From a virus: a stretch of DNA of 30,848 nt. The stretch lies in IMG/VR virus record IMGVR_UViG_3300012919_001543, positions 1-30,848 of that record, one strand, 5' to 3'. The notes under the pieces were generated by a model that was not told the DNA's origin, made no database searches, and saw only the letters and a program-made list of their open reading frames with translations. Of the stretch, positions 1 to 7,447 are shown piece by piece; position 1 is the first letter of the stretch; each line of letters starts with the position of its first letter. The position numbers were made by a program, and so were the translations under genes.

Positions 1-1
1 A

Positions 2-349
2 GCAACAGTTGATTCTATGATAAAACGAATGGGACTTGATAGAGTACAAATGATGCACGACAACGACCCAAAGGCTTTTGATAAAGCTATAAAGTATAAG
101 AGTAAACCCGGTCATAGATTCAGCGAAGACGAAACAATGAGCAGTGAAATGGCAACACTTAGAAGCATTGTAGATAATAAACAAGCAGAAAAAGTGCATG
201 GCATGATGGTTGACATGTTTACTGCAAGTGCAATGGTACAAGTATACGACAAAGTAAATGATGAAAACCAAGCAAAAATGAGAGAAATGCTTAAGACTCC
301 AAAAGGTTTTCAACGAATGGCTGATTTTGCACTAAGCAAAATATCATAG
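2..349 (+). CDS. Unknown phage protein, 5' end cut by window
   Basis: The reading frame is open to the left edge of the window, so only the C-terminal part of at least 115 residues is seen. The first in-frame ATG is at 17, but five sense codons precede it and nothing marks it as the true start. The protein is hydrophilic and rich in Met, Lys and Asp. Its last 50 residues (sequence around MMVDMFTASAMVQVYD, then a K-T-P-K-G-F-Q-R-M stretch) look like the conserved end of an uncharacterised protein of marine T4-like phages; that resemblance is from memory. There is no signal peptide or membrane segment. The next gene follows after a 12-nt gap holding a strong AGGAGAGG ribosome site, so the two are probably co-transcribed. 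Function unknown. Confidence 0.7.
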   Translation, partial: ATVDSMIKRMGLDRVQMMHDNDPKAFDKAIKYKSKPGHRFSEDETMSSEMATLRSIVDNKQAEKVHGMMVDMFTASAMVQVYDKVNDENQAKMREMLKTPKGFQRMADFALSKIS

Positions 350-361
350 AAGGAGAGGGCT

Positions 362-754
362 ATGTATATCACAGAAGCAATGATATCAAGCATGGAAGAC
401 ATGCAAAAAAACGCTAGTGAAATGGAAAAACACATCAAAGGCATGATGGAAATAGAAGCAAGATCACACGGTTTAGAATTAGACAGTAGACACAATGCTA
501 GAGATATGTGGGCACAATTAAGCGAACACATGGCTAGTATGCCTGTTGCTGACCCAATGGAACACACACATGCTGATACAGGTGTAACACACTCACATCC
601 AGGCGGAGACGTTCCACATTCACATGATGATGACGAAGTACACGTACACGAAGACATGGACGGACTACCAAGTGATGTTGAACCAGCACCAGCGCCAGCT
701 GGCGATGAAATGATAGACAATGGTGATGGTACTTTTACGAAAGTAGAAAATTAA
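362..754 (+). CDS. His-rich, acidic small protein (possible metal binder)
   Basis: A 130-residue protein with a good AGGAGAGG site just upstream of its ATG. The N-terminal half (residues 1-65) is Met- and Glu-rich and probably helical. Residues 75-105 hold four H-x-H pairs (HTH, HSH, HSH, HVH) in an Asp/Glu-rich, Pro/Gly-broken stretch. The C-terminus has a Pro-Ala run and ends in a G-D-G-T-F-x-K-V pattern. Clustered HxH pairs in an acidic background usually bind Zn, Ni, Cu or Co; that role is inferred, not shown. No signal peptide is seen, so it may be cytoplasmic or a virion component. It overlaps the next, Cys-rich, mini-gene by one base (TAATG), which suggests translational coupling and perhaps a shared metal-related job. 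Confidence 0.75.
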   Translation: MYITEAMISSMEDMQKNASEMEKHIKGMMEIEARSHGLELDSRHNARDMWAQLSEHMASMPVADPMEHTHADTGVTHSHPGGDVPHSHDDDEVHVHEDMDGLPSDVEPAPAPAGDEMIDNGDGTFTKVEN

Positions 755-870
755 TGGACACGAAGTGTAATAAATGTGGACACACGTCACACTGCGATAA
801 AGAATGTCCAGAGTGTGCAAATGATGTTTGTTACAGATGCGAATGTGCTCGCTGTACAGACAGTAAATAA
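754..870 (+). CDS. 38-residue Cys-rich mini-protein
   Basis: This ORF starts at the ATG of a TAATG junction with the His-rich gene. It encodes 38 residues, nine of them Cys (C5, C8, C14, C18, C21, C26, C29, C31, C34), plus two His. The CxxC pairs resemble a zinc-ribbon or metallothionein-like metal site, or a tight double knuckle. Nothing in it indicates DNA binding or enzymatic activity. The Cys spacing and tight coupling to a His-rich gene argue that it is real despite its size. Function unknown; metal binding is the only inference I would make. After its stop there are 42 bases without a recognisable promoter before the next gene. Confidence 0.6.
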   Translation: MDTKCNKCGHTSHCDKECPECANDVCYRCECARCTDSK

Positions 871-912
871 TTTTAAACAATATGGAAGCCCAACAGGGAA
901 ACCACTTTTAAA

Positions 913-1767
913 ATGGAAAAAATAATTTTTGTATTAGGTGCAGGTCATTGCAACAATGAATACGTAAGTTGGGTGCTTAATCACTCACCAGATACTGGAC
1001 CAAGACAACCATACACATACACAGAATATCACAGTATATGGGGAACACATTACAGGGCTCAAGACGAATGGATGCTTGAACAATATGATGGTGTTGAACC
1101 AGAACGCACTGATTTTGTAAAATCCTATTCACATAGTGGTTTGCGTAATCCTAAATATCCACATTTTTTTAAACGTGATCTATTTGAACAATGGTTACCA
1201 AGATTAATTAAATTACACAACTCACCAGCAATGTGTCTATATTTCAACATACTTGATGTAGAAGAAACCATAGATTATATCAAAAGCAAAGATTGGGGAG
1301 TTGATGTAAAATTTGTAACAAGTTATTGGGATTTTGCACATACACCCTACAGACATTACTACATAATGATGGAGTTTGATCCTGACAGCACAGATGACGT
1401 CAAACCTGAATCTATAGATTTAGATTTTATGTGTGCTTCAATGGTTGATCGGCACAACAATCAAAGTGAAATTGCAAATTATATAGAAAAATTAGATTTA
1501 GTAGCTTTTCAAAGCAGTGATCCTAGCACTTGGTTCGACAAGGTTGGATTAACAACACCTCCTAATCTAGATCTTGCACTCAAACACTATGAAGAAATAA
1601 ACAGCACAAAGCAAGATATCTTACTTAAACTAAACAATCTTTCCTGGCAAGAAATAGAAGAAGGATACAATCGTTCACAGCAATGGTGTGATTGGCAAAT
1701 GGCAATAAGCAGAAACAATGTACAATACATCAAGAAACTTATAAAGCCACGTCTAGTAGATAAGTAG
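913..1767 (+). CDS. Hypothetical protein, possible sulfotransferase-like P-loop
   Basis: 284 residues, rich in Trp, Tyr and His. The N-terminus reads IIFVLGAGHCNNEYVSWVLN: a beta-strand, then a Gly-rich loop, then a helix, which is the arrangement of the PAPS-binding P-loop of sulfotransferases. The usual S-G-T core is not present, so the assignment is weak. The later gene at 25548 has a similar start (VFFGAGCGGNFLVNLL) and may be a distant relative. The C-terminal third is charged and helical. No signal peptide or membrane span is present. No clear ribosome site precedes the ATG at 913. It lies between the metal-binding mini-genes and the endolysin, which gives no strong functional hint. Confidence 0.6.
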   Translation: MEKIIFVLGAGHCNNEYVSWVLNHSPDTGPRQPYTYTEYHSIWGTHYRAQDEWMLEQYDGVEPERTDFVKSYSHSGLRNPKYPHFFKRDLFEQWLPRLIKLHNSPAMCLYFNILDVEETIDYIKSKDWGVDVKFVTSYWDFAHTPYRHYYIMMEFDPDSTDDVKPESIDLDFMCASMVDRHNNQSEIANYIEKLDLVAFQSSDPSTWFDKVGLTTPPNLDLALKHYEEINSTKQDILLKLNNLSWQEIEEGYNRSQQWCDWQMAISRNNVQYIKKLIKPRLVDK

Positions 1768-1790
1768 TAAACTAGCTAGAGGAAATAATC

Positions 1791-2624
1791 ATGCAATTTA
1801 ATTATACAGTTGAAATGACCAGAGAACTGCTGAAAGGTAATTCAGAAGCAGATGAATGGCATGAACACATTGTTTACATGCTTCCCAAGTATGATATAGA
1901 TACTCCGGAACGTGTGGCAGGATTTATGGCACAATGTGGGCACGAAAGCAATAACTTTCGTGTGCTAAAGGAAAATTTAAACTATAGTGCAACTGCACTA
2001 GATAAAATTTTTCCTAAATACTTCAGACGTGCAGGCAGAGATGCACAACAATATCATAGACAACCTGAAAAAATTGCTAATGTAATCTACGCAAACAGAA
2101 TGGACAACGGAGACACAGCAAGTGGAGACGGATACAAGTTCAGAGGTAGAGGTATTATTCAACTTACTGGAAGATACAATTACACACAGTTTGCAAAAAG
2201 CATTAACACAGGATTGCGAGCAACTGTTGAATATCTTGAAACCAAACAAGGTGCATTAGAAAGTGCATGTTGGTTTTGGGACACCAATGGATTGAATGCA
2301 ATAGCAGATACACAAGATATTGTTAAAATGACGAAACGTATCAATGGCGGAACGATTGGACTTGATGATCGTAAAAAACACTACAAACATGCACTGGAAG
2401 TGTTTGGAGGTAGTTGGACACCACCAAAGATAACTCATACAACTGTAAGAAAAGGTAGCAAAGGTGCTACTGTTGAAGCAGTGCAAAAAGTATTGGGTAT
2501 TAAAGCAGACGGAGACTTTGGCCCTGGTACGGAATCAGCAGTCAAAGACTGGCAACGTAGACATGGATTAATACAAGATGGTATAGTTGGTCCTGCTACA
2601 TTGCGTGAAATGGGAATAATGTAA
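1791..2624 (+). CDS. Endolysin: GH19 chitinase-like lysozyme with C-terminal peptidoglycan-binding domain
   Basis: 277 residues with an AGAGGAAA ribosome site. Residues 40-210 are a glycoside hydrolase family 19 domain of the phage endolysin type. The catalytic acid is E52 in the CGHESNNF motif, and the family signature GDGYKFRGRGIIQLTGR spans about 112-128. Residues 219-277 form a peptidoglycan-binding domain of the PG_binding_1 type, with the typical LGIKADGDFGP and DGIVGPATL repeats. GH19 endolysins cleave the beta-1,4 glycan bond of peptidoglycan and release progeny at the end of infection. No signal peptide is visible, so export should depend on a holin. Two small membrane-protein genes directly downstream are candidates. 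The stop overlaps the next ATG (TAATG). Confidence 0.93.
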   Translation: MQFNYTVEMTRELLKGNSEADEWHEHIVYMLPKYDIDTPERVAGFMAQCGHESNNFRVLKENLNYSATALDKIFPKYFRRAGRDAQQYHRQPEKIANVIYANRMDNGDTASGDGYKFRGRGIIQLTGRYNYTQFAKSINTGLRATVEYLETKQGALESACWFWDTNGLNAIADTQDIVKMTKRINGGTIGLDDRKKHYKHALEVFGGSWTPPKITHTTVRKGSKGATVEAVQKVLGIKADGDFGPGTESAVKDWQRRHGLIQDGIVGPATLREMGIM

Positions 2625-2854
2625 TGTCTATAATAGAAACTAATTTTGGTCATAGAGTTGATCCAAAAAGAATAGCACTTGGCTCAGCTTCAAATATAAG
2701 CAAGCAAGGTGCATTTTATGTTTTTAGTATAAGAGTAGATAGTAACGACGTTAGAGAGTATTCATTTACAAATCACAGCCGAGCTGTTGCTATGAGAAAA
2801 GTTCTAATTGAACATTTGGAAAAGAAAATTAGAAGTAAGGTACGTGTAGCATAA
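2624..2854 (+). CDS. Small hypothetical protein in lysis region
   Basis: 76 residues starting at the ATG that overlaps the endolysin stop, and itself overlapping the next gene by one base (TAATG). It is basic, with a predicted beta-rich middle (QGAFYVFSIRVDSND) and a C-terminal amphipathic helix rich in Lys and Arg. There is no signal peptide or membrane segment. I do not recognise the family. Position in a tightly coupled chain endolysin - this gene - membrane proteins suggests expression at lysis time, but nothing in the sequence shows a lysis role. Confidence 0.65.
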   Translation: MSIIETNFGHRVDPKRIALGSASNISKQGAFYVFSIRVDSNDVREYSFTNHSRAVAMRKVLIEHLEKKIRSKVRVA

Positions 2855-3135
2855 TGTGGGAAATGATTGAAAGAATGGCAAGTGACAGGCTTTGGATATA
2901 CACTGCTATAGCAGGTAGTTTGTTCGGAGCCGCCTTTCTTGCCTACTTTCAAGGCACAAGAATAGGTTTGTGGGCATACAGTTGGTTTGATCGTATACTA
3001 GATCACCTCGTAGTGCGTTGGGGTTGGACCTGGTTTCAACAACCAGAAGACGCTTGGCGACAACGCTACCCTAAAATTACAGCAAAAATTGATGAACTAG
3101 AAAAAAGAATAAAAGAATTGGAATCTAATGACTGA
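2854..3135 (+). CDS. Small membrane protein with C-terminal coiled coil (lysis candidate)
   Basis: 93 residues. A hydrophobic stretch at about residues 14-32 (IYTAIAGSLFGAAFLAYF) is followed by a Trp-rich amphipathic region and a heptad-like C-terminal helix (residues 75-92, IDELEKRIKELES). This is a single-pass membrane protein that probably oligomerises. Its place two genes after the endolysin makes a holin, antiholin or spanin-like role possible. No lipobox or signal-peptidase site is visible, so a classic spanin is less likely. Its stop overlaps the next small ORF by eight bases (ATGACTGA). Confidence 0.65.
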   Translation: MWEMIERMASDRLWIYTAIAGSLFGAAFLAYFQGTRIGLWAYSWFDRILDHLVVRWGWTWFQQPEDAWRQRYPKITAKIDELEKRIKELESND

Positions 3136-3277
3136 TATTAATATCAAAGATTGGCTTACAAAGAAAATTAAAAAAGAGTCTAAAGAAGAACCTCTTGTTG
3201 TTAAACAACAAGTTAAAAAGAAACGTAGGAGAAAGACTGATGGAGACGATAAAAAAGTGGGCAAAACAAAGAATTGA
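3128..3277 (+). CDS. 49-residue Lys-rich protein
   Basis: The ATG lies in an ATGACTGA overlap with the preceding stop. The product has 49 residues, about one third of them Lys or Arg, with a K-K-K-R-R-R-K cluster in the middle and no hydrophobic segment. It overlaps the start of the following membrane-protein gene (ATG at 3240) in another frame. The overlap junction supports it as a gene, but its composition is simple and it could be a non-functional ORF. A nucleic-acid or membrane-surface interaction would fit the charge; this is guesswork. Confidence 0.45.
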   Translation: MTDINIKDWLTKKIKKESKEEPLVVKQQVKKKRRRKTDGDDKKVGKTKN

Positions 3278-3413
3278 AGAACATAGTACCTGGAATGGCT
3301 TAGGCTTTATACTGGTTGGACTTATTATCTTACTAGCAAAACCTTTTGCAACTATTGTAGCATATTTGGCTATTGCCTATGGTGCATATTCAATTTGGAA
3401 AAAGTGGCCATAA
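3240..3413 (+). CDS. 57-residue membrane protein, holin candidate
   Basis: The frame is open from 3195, but the best start is the ATG at 3240, preceded by GTAGGAGAAAG (a GGAG site with proper spacing); the upstream ATG lacks a site and lies inside the Lys-rich ORF. The product starts METIKKW, has a charged N-terminal helix (KQRIEEHSTW), then two hydrophobic segments around residues 18-34 and 36-50 separated by a Lys-Pro turn, and ends in a Lys-Lys-Trp-Pro tail. Small size, two hydrophobic helices, charged ends and position after an endolysin match class II holins by shape only. It is the last gene before a strong promoter, so it closes this block. Confidence 0.6.
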   Translation: METIKKWAKQRIEEHSTWNGLGFILVGLIILLAKPFATIVAYLAIAYGAYSIWKKWP

Positions 3414-3418
3414 AGTAC

Positions 3419-3447
3419 TTGACATTGTATATTATTAGTGTTACTAT
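3419..3447 (+). promoter_or_regulatory. Sigma70-like promoter in front of dsbA
   Basis: TTGACA at 3419-3424, 17-nt spacer, TACTAT at 3442-3447. Transcription would start near 3454, leaving a leader of about 22 nt with an AAAGGAGGG ribosome site before the ATG at 3476. The -35 is perfect and the -10 is four of six. It begins six bases after the preceding stop codon. Confidence 0.75.
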
Positions 3448-3475
3448 AAGAGAATATTAATCAAAGGAGGGCTGT

Positions 3476-3736
3476 ATGCCTACAAGAACGTATTCAAGCG
3501 ACGAAATCACGAAATTGAAACAACTTATCACAGAAGGTGTACAGGTTAATCAAGAACTTGACGCACTCAAAGAAGGTCTGCGTGAAACTGTAAAAGCAGT
3601 AGCAGAAGAATTAGATACAAAACCTAGTGTCTTAAACAAAGCTATTAGAACAGCATACAAAAGAGACCTAGCCGCAACACAAGATGATATGGCACAACTA
3701 GAAGATATTTTAGATGCCGTAGGACATTCTGATTGA
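3476..3736 (+). CDS. dsbA: DsbA-like double-stranded DNA-binding protein (late transcription)
   Basis: 86 residues, highly charged and almost entirely helical. An N-terminal helix pair (EITKLKQLITEGVQVNQELDALKEGL) is followed by a conserved LDTKPSVLNKAIRTAYKRD segment. T4 DsbA is a small DNA-binding protein that enhances late transcription; T4-like marine phages carry a version in which a helix leads into a K-P-x-x-L-x-K-A-I motif close to this one (recalled). The gene has its own promoter, a very strong AAAGGAGGG site and sits directly before gp43. An unrelated small helical regulator is possible. Confidence 0.65.
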   Translation: MPTRTYSSDEITKLKQLITEGVQVNQELDALKEGLRETVKAVAEELDTKPSVLNKAIRTAYKRDLAATQDDMAQLEDILDAVGHSD

Positions 3737-3761
3737 CAACTTTAACAAATAACTGTAAAAT
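3733..3761 (+). promoter_or_regulatory. Sigma70-like promoter abutting gp43
   Basis: TTGACA at 3733-3738 (overlapping the dsbA stop), 17-nt spacer, TAAAAT at 3756-3761. The -10 ends six bases before the gp43 ATG at 3768, so the expected transcription start is the A of the start codon or a neighbouring base. No Shine-Dalgarno is seen between 3736 and 3768. A leaderless mRNA is predicted. Confidence 0.7.
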
Positions 3762-3767
3762 TAATAC

Positions 3768-6413
3768 ATGAGTTACGTAGATGCATTTCACGATAAAGAT
3801 CGTGATGTTATTCAAGTAGTAGAAAGACGTGGCAGTGAACGCAGTTTTACTGAGTATCCTGCACGTTATACTTTCTATTACAAAGATGTTAAAGGTAGAT
3901 ATGTGAGTATCTATGGCGATAAACTCAATCGCATCAGTGTTAACACACTCAAAAACTTCCAAAAAGAAAAGAAGATACACGGACACAAACGACTGTTTGA
4001 AAGTGATATCAATCCTGTGTTCAAGTGTTTAGAAGAGCATTATATCAGCGAAGATGCTCCTAAACTGCACAAATGCTTTTTTGATATTGAGGTTGATTTT
4101 GACAAAGACAAGGGCTTTGCGGATCCGGCAGATCCATTCAATCCTGTAACAGCTATTGCTCTACATTTGGATTGGATAGGCAAAACTATATGTATAGCAC
4201 TAAAGCCAAACAAAATGGAAACAGAACGTGCCAAAGAAATAATGAGCAGTTTTCCTGACAGCATACTGATGGACAATGAATCTGAACTGTTGAGTACATT
4301 TTTAGATCTCATTGATGATGCAGATGTGCTTACTGGTTGGAACAGTGAAGGTTTTGATATTCCCTACATGGTGAATAGAATAGCAAGAGTTCTTGGTAAA
4401 GAGCATACAAGACGTTTTTGTTTGTGGAACAAATATCCACGGCAAAGAGATTATGAAAAGTATGGCAAAGATCAGGTAACATTTGATCTGTATGGCAGAG
4501 TGCATTTGGATTATCTTGAACTGTATCGCAAGTACACATATCATGAAATGCACAGTTACAGTTTAGATGCTATTGGTGAATATGAACTCAAAGAACGTAA
4601 AACAGCCTATGAAGGCACATTGGATCAACTGTACAACAATGACTTTGAAACGTTTATACAGTATAATAGACAGGACGTTGAACTGTTGGTAAAGCTGGAT
4701 GCAAAGCTACAGTTTATTGATCTTGCAAACGTTTTGGCACACTCCAACACAGTGCTACTTCCAACAACAATGGGTGCGGTTGCAGTTACAGATCAAGCTA
4801 TTGTAAATGAAGCACACAGGCTGGGCAAGATAGTTCCAGACAGAACTAGGCGTGGTGATGAATATGCGGCCGCTGGTGCTTATGTGGCAAATCCTAAACG
4901 TGGTTGGCATGAATGGATTGGCAGTATAGACTTGAACAGTCTGTATCCAAGTATTATTCGTGCTTGTAATATGAGTACAGAAACCATTGTTGGACAGATA
5001 AGACAAACTCGCACAAACGAAATGATTGAAGCATCACCAAGTCTAGCACAGGCTTGGGATGGTAAGTTTAATGCACTTGAATATGATCTTGTAATGAACA
5101 AAGACACAGTTGAACTTATGAACTTGGATTTTGATGATGGTAGGCACGTTGAAGGCACAGGTGCTGAATTATATGAACTTATATTCAACAGTGGACAGCC
5201 ATGGAACTTGACTGCAAACGGCACTATATTCAAGACTGACAGCAAAGGTATCATTCCAAATCTACTAGAACGTTGGTACAGTGAACGTAAAGAAATGCAG
5301 AAGAAAGCCAAAGACAATCAAGCTAGTGGCAACAAGATTGACTTTGAATATTGGGACAAAAGACAGTTAGTTAAAAAGATTAACTTGAACAGTTTGTATG
5401 GTGCTATTCTTAATCAAGGCAGTAGATTCTATGATCAACGTCTTGGACAAAGCACAACACTCACTGGTAGATGTATTGCAAGACACATGGCATCACAGTT
5501 GAATAAGATAATTGCAGGCGATTATGATCATCGAGGTGAAGCTATTGTATATGGCGACACAGATAGTGCGTATTTCAGTGCGTATCCGTTACTAAAAGAG
5601 CAAATCAAACAAGGCGAGATTCAATGGAACAAGGATACCGCGATTAAGTACTATGATGCAGTTTGTGAAGATGTCAACGATACATTTCCAGGATTTATGA
5701 AACGTGCATTTAATGTGCCAAAGTCAGTGGGCAAGGTTATTGCCGCAGGTAGAGAAACTTGTGCAACTGCTGGTATATTCATCAAAAAGAAACGTTATGC
5801 TATTATGGTATATGACAATGAAGGTTTTAGAGAAGACAGCGATGACAAGCCAGGCAAAGTTAAAGCAATGGGTTTGGATCTCAAACGCAGTGATACGCCT
5901 GACTTTATGCAAAACTATCTTATGGAACTATTGGTGCTTACACTCACTGGTGGTACAGAAGATCAGGTTATTGACAGCATCAAAGAGTTTAGAACTGCTT
6001 TTCGTGAAAGACCAGGTTGGGAAAAAGGCACTCCTAAACGTGTTAACAATCTTACAAAACACACAAAGGTGTATGAGAAAACAGGTAAGTGTAGCATTGG
6101 ACATGCACTTGCCGCCATTAACTGGAACAAGATGTTGAAAGTAAACAGTGATGCTTATAGTTTGCCAATCACAGATGGTATGAAAACTATTGTATGTAAA
6201 CTAAAAGACAATCCACTAAAAATGACAAGTATTGCATATCCAATTGACGAAGCACGTATTCCTAAATGGTTTCAGCAACTACCATTTGATCACGATGCTA
6301 TGGAAGATACTATCATTGACAACAAAGTTGAAAATCTTATAGGTGTATTGAATTATGATCTCAACAGAACAAAACTTAAAAATACATTTGAAAACTTGTT
6401 CAGCTTTGAATAG
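3768..6413 (+). CDS. 43: DNA polymerase, family B (gp43)
   Basis: 881 residues, close to the 898 of T4 gp43. It replicates the phage genome and proofreads. Exonuclease motifs: ExoI DIE at 106-108 (CFFDIEVDF), ExoII TGWNSEGFDIPY at 189-200, ExoIII YNRQDVELL at 299-307. Polymerase motifs: A, DLNSLYPSII at 388-397; B, K537 to NSLYG at 541-545; C, YGDTDS at 595-600 with the catalytic aspartates. All catalytic residues are intact and there is no split or intein. The clamp gene follows immediately behind its own promoter, as expected for a replisome block. The start at 3768 has no ribosome site, and its promoter predicts a transcript beginning at or next to the ATG. T4 gp43 represses its own translation through a leader hairpin; that leader is not evident here. 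Confidence 0.98.
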   Translation: MSYVDAFHDKDRDVIQVVERRGSERSFTEYPARYTFYYKDVKGRYVSIYGDKLNRISVNTLKNFQKEKKIHGHKRLFESDINPVFKCLEEHYISEDAPKLHKCFFDIEVDFDKDKGFADPADPFNPVTAIALHLDWIGKTICIALKPNKMETERAKEIMSSFPDSILMDNESELLSTFLDLIDDADVLTGWNSEGFDIPYMVNRIARVLGKEHTRRFCLWNKYPRQRDYEKYGKDQVTFDLYGRVHLDYLELYRKYTYHEMHSYSLDAIGEYELKERKTAYEGTLDQLYNNDFETFIQYNRQDVELLVKLDAKLQFIDLANVLAHSNTVLLPTTMGAVAVTDQAIVNEAHRLGKIVPDRTRRGDEYAAAGAYVANPKRGWHEWIGSIDLNSLYPSIIRACNMSTETIVGQIRQTRTNEMIEASPSLAQAWDGKFNALEYDLVMNKDTVELMNLDFDDGRHVEGTGAELYELIFNSGQPWNLTANGTIFKTDSKGIIPNLLERWYSERKEMQKKAKDNQASGNKIDFEYWDKRQLVKKINLNSLYGAILNQGSRFYDQRLGQSTTLTGRCIARHMASQLNKIIAGDYDHRGEAIVYGDTDSAYFSAYPLLKEQIKQGEIQWNKDTAIKYYDAVCEDVNDTFPGFMKRAFNVPKSVGKVIAAGRETCATAGIFIKKKRYAIMVYDNEGFREDSDDKPGKVKAMGLDLKRSDTPDFMQNYLMELLVLTLTGGTEDQVIDSIKEFRTAFRERPGWEKGTPKRVNNLTKHTKVYEKTGKCSIGHALAAINWNKMLKVNSDAYSLPITDGMKTIVCKLKDNPLKMTSIAYPIDEARIPKWFQQLPFDHDAMEDTIIDNKVENLIGVLNYDLNRTKLKNTFENLFSFE

Positions 6414-6415
6414 TG

Positions 6416-6444
6416 TTGACAAACACAAATTAATCAAGTATAAT
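6416..6444 (+). promoter_or_regulatory. Consensus sigma70-like promoter for the sliding clamp
   Basis: TTGACA at 6416-6421, exactly 17 nt, TATAAT at 6439-6444: both boxes are perfect consensus. It starts three bases after the gp43 stop codon. The predicted start near 6451 leaves about 20 nt of leader containing a CGGAGA ribosome site before the ATG at 6471. It is the strongest promoter in the window by sequence. Confidence 0.85.
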
Positions 6445-6470
6445 GAAACAATTACAAACCGGAGACAGAT

Positions 6471-7214
6471 ATGAAAGACACAATATTTGACATTGTTAAA
6501 CATACAGCAGGACTTGGATTTATCGAGCAGGTAAAAGTAACAGGTTCTGTTGAGGAAACAATTTTGCAGGCCGCTGATACAGATCGTACAGTGGTATTGA
6601 ATGCAAAACTACACAAGCCTGTAGCTGAATTTGAAGGTGAATTTGGCATGGGCAACTTGGGATTTTTAAATGGTATTTGTAGTTTGCCCAACTACAAGGA
6701 AGATGACGCAAGTGTAGAAGTTACAAGACGTGATCGTAATGGCACAGAACTTCCTGAAAGTTTAAAGTTCAAAGATGGACAAAGCAACAATGATACTTAT
6801 AGATTGATGAGCAAAGAAATCATTGAACAGACACTTAAAACACTCAAGTTCAAAGAACCTAACTGGGACGTGGTATTTGAGCCAAGCAAAGCAAAAGTAA
6901 GTGAACTTACACAGGTTGCTGGTATCTATGGTGGTATTGAACCAAACTTCAGTGTAAAAACAGAAGATGGTAATTTGATTATTACACTTGGTAGCAGTGA
7001 AGGTGGCTTCTTAGGCAAACGTACATTTGCAAACAATGTAGATGGTGAAATCAATGAAGGTTGGAGTTGGCCACTTAATCAAGTGTTGGCTATACTCAAA
7101 CTTGGTATGAGTGGTATATGCAACATGAAGATCAGCAGTGCAGGTGCATTGATGATTAGTATTGATAGTGGACTTGGTGTTTATGATTACATCTTGCCAG
7201 CAAATACAAAATAA
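6471..7214 (+). CDS. 45: DNA polymerase sliding clamp (gp45)
   Basis: 247 residues, slightly longer than T4 gp45 (228). The ring-shaped trimer tethers gp43 to DNA and, in T4, also activates late transcription. The sequence shows the alternating strand pattern of the clamp fold, with a conserved N-terminal half (VLNAKLHKPVAEFEGEFGMGNLGFL) and a C-terminal ISSAGALMISIDSGLGVYDYILPA stretch typical of marine T4-like clamps. The start is set by a CGGAGACAG site. It directly follows gp43 but has its own consensus promoter, which should allow a large excess of clamp over polymerase. The stop is TAATG-coupled to the next ORF. Confidence 0.9.
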   Translation: MKDTIFDIVKHTAGLGFIEQVKVTGSVEETILQAADTDRTVVLNAKLHKPVAEFEGEFGMGNLGFLNGICSLPNYKEDDASVEVTRRDRNGTELPESLKFKDGQSNNDTYRLMSKEIIEQTLKTLKFKEPNWDVVFEPSKAKVSELTQVAGIYGGIEPNFSVKTEDGNLIITLGSSEGGFLGKRTFANNVDGEINEGWSWPLNQVLAILKLGMSGICNMKISSAGALMISIDSGLGVYDYILPANTK

Positions 7215-7447
7215 TGGCTGGTGCAATTAACACACCGCTGAGGCAGTTGATAATGGATTGGACCGCACTACAGTTATTGGAAAAAGATCCAGACAATAAA
7301 ATACTAAAAAAACTACGCACTTGGCAACATCCTGAAACAATAGAGTTAGACAAACTATTGTCAACCTTTGAAAGGGATGGCAAATACCCTGAACATTATA
7401 ATTTAGATTGGGGTACAATCAACTATAAGGACTTTATCAAAGAATGA
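7214..7447 (+). CDS. Hypothetical protein between gp45 and TGT-like gene
   Basis: 77 residues, TAATG-coupled to gp45 and overlapping the next gene by four bases (ATGA). The N-terminal half is helical (LRQLIMDWTALQLLEKDPDNKILKKLRTW); the C-terminal half is rich in aromatic and acidic residues. It has no membrane segment and no motif I recognise. In T4 the clamp-loader genes 44 and 62 follow gene 45, but this protein is too short and too different to call gp62. Function unknown. Confidence 0.65.
   Translation: MAGAINTPLRQLIMDWTALQLLEKDPDNKILKKLRTWQHPETIELDKLLSTFERDGKYPEHYNLDWGTINYKDFIKE

Noticed and set aside
310-720. 136-residue antisense ORF over the His-rich gene
   Set aside because: Ser/Cys-rich product mirrors the His/Asp-rich codons of the sense gene; no ribosome site, and every supported gene is on the + strand.
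5704-6138. 144-residue ORF in another frame inside gp43
   Set aside because: It lies wholly inside the polymerase coding region and has no ribosome site or protein-like features.
6316-6343. Promoter inside the gp43 3' end
   Set aside because: TTGACA is present, but the best -10 (TATAGG) needs a 16-nt spacer and a better consensus promoter lies 100 bases on.
7214-7447. gp62 clamp-loader subunit after gp45
   Set aside because: At 77 residues it is much shorter than gp62 and shows no similarity I can recognise.
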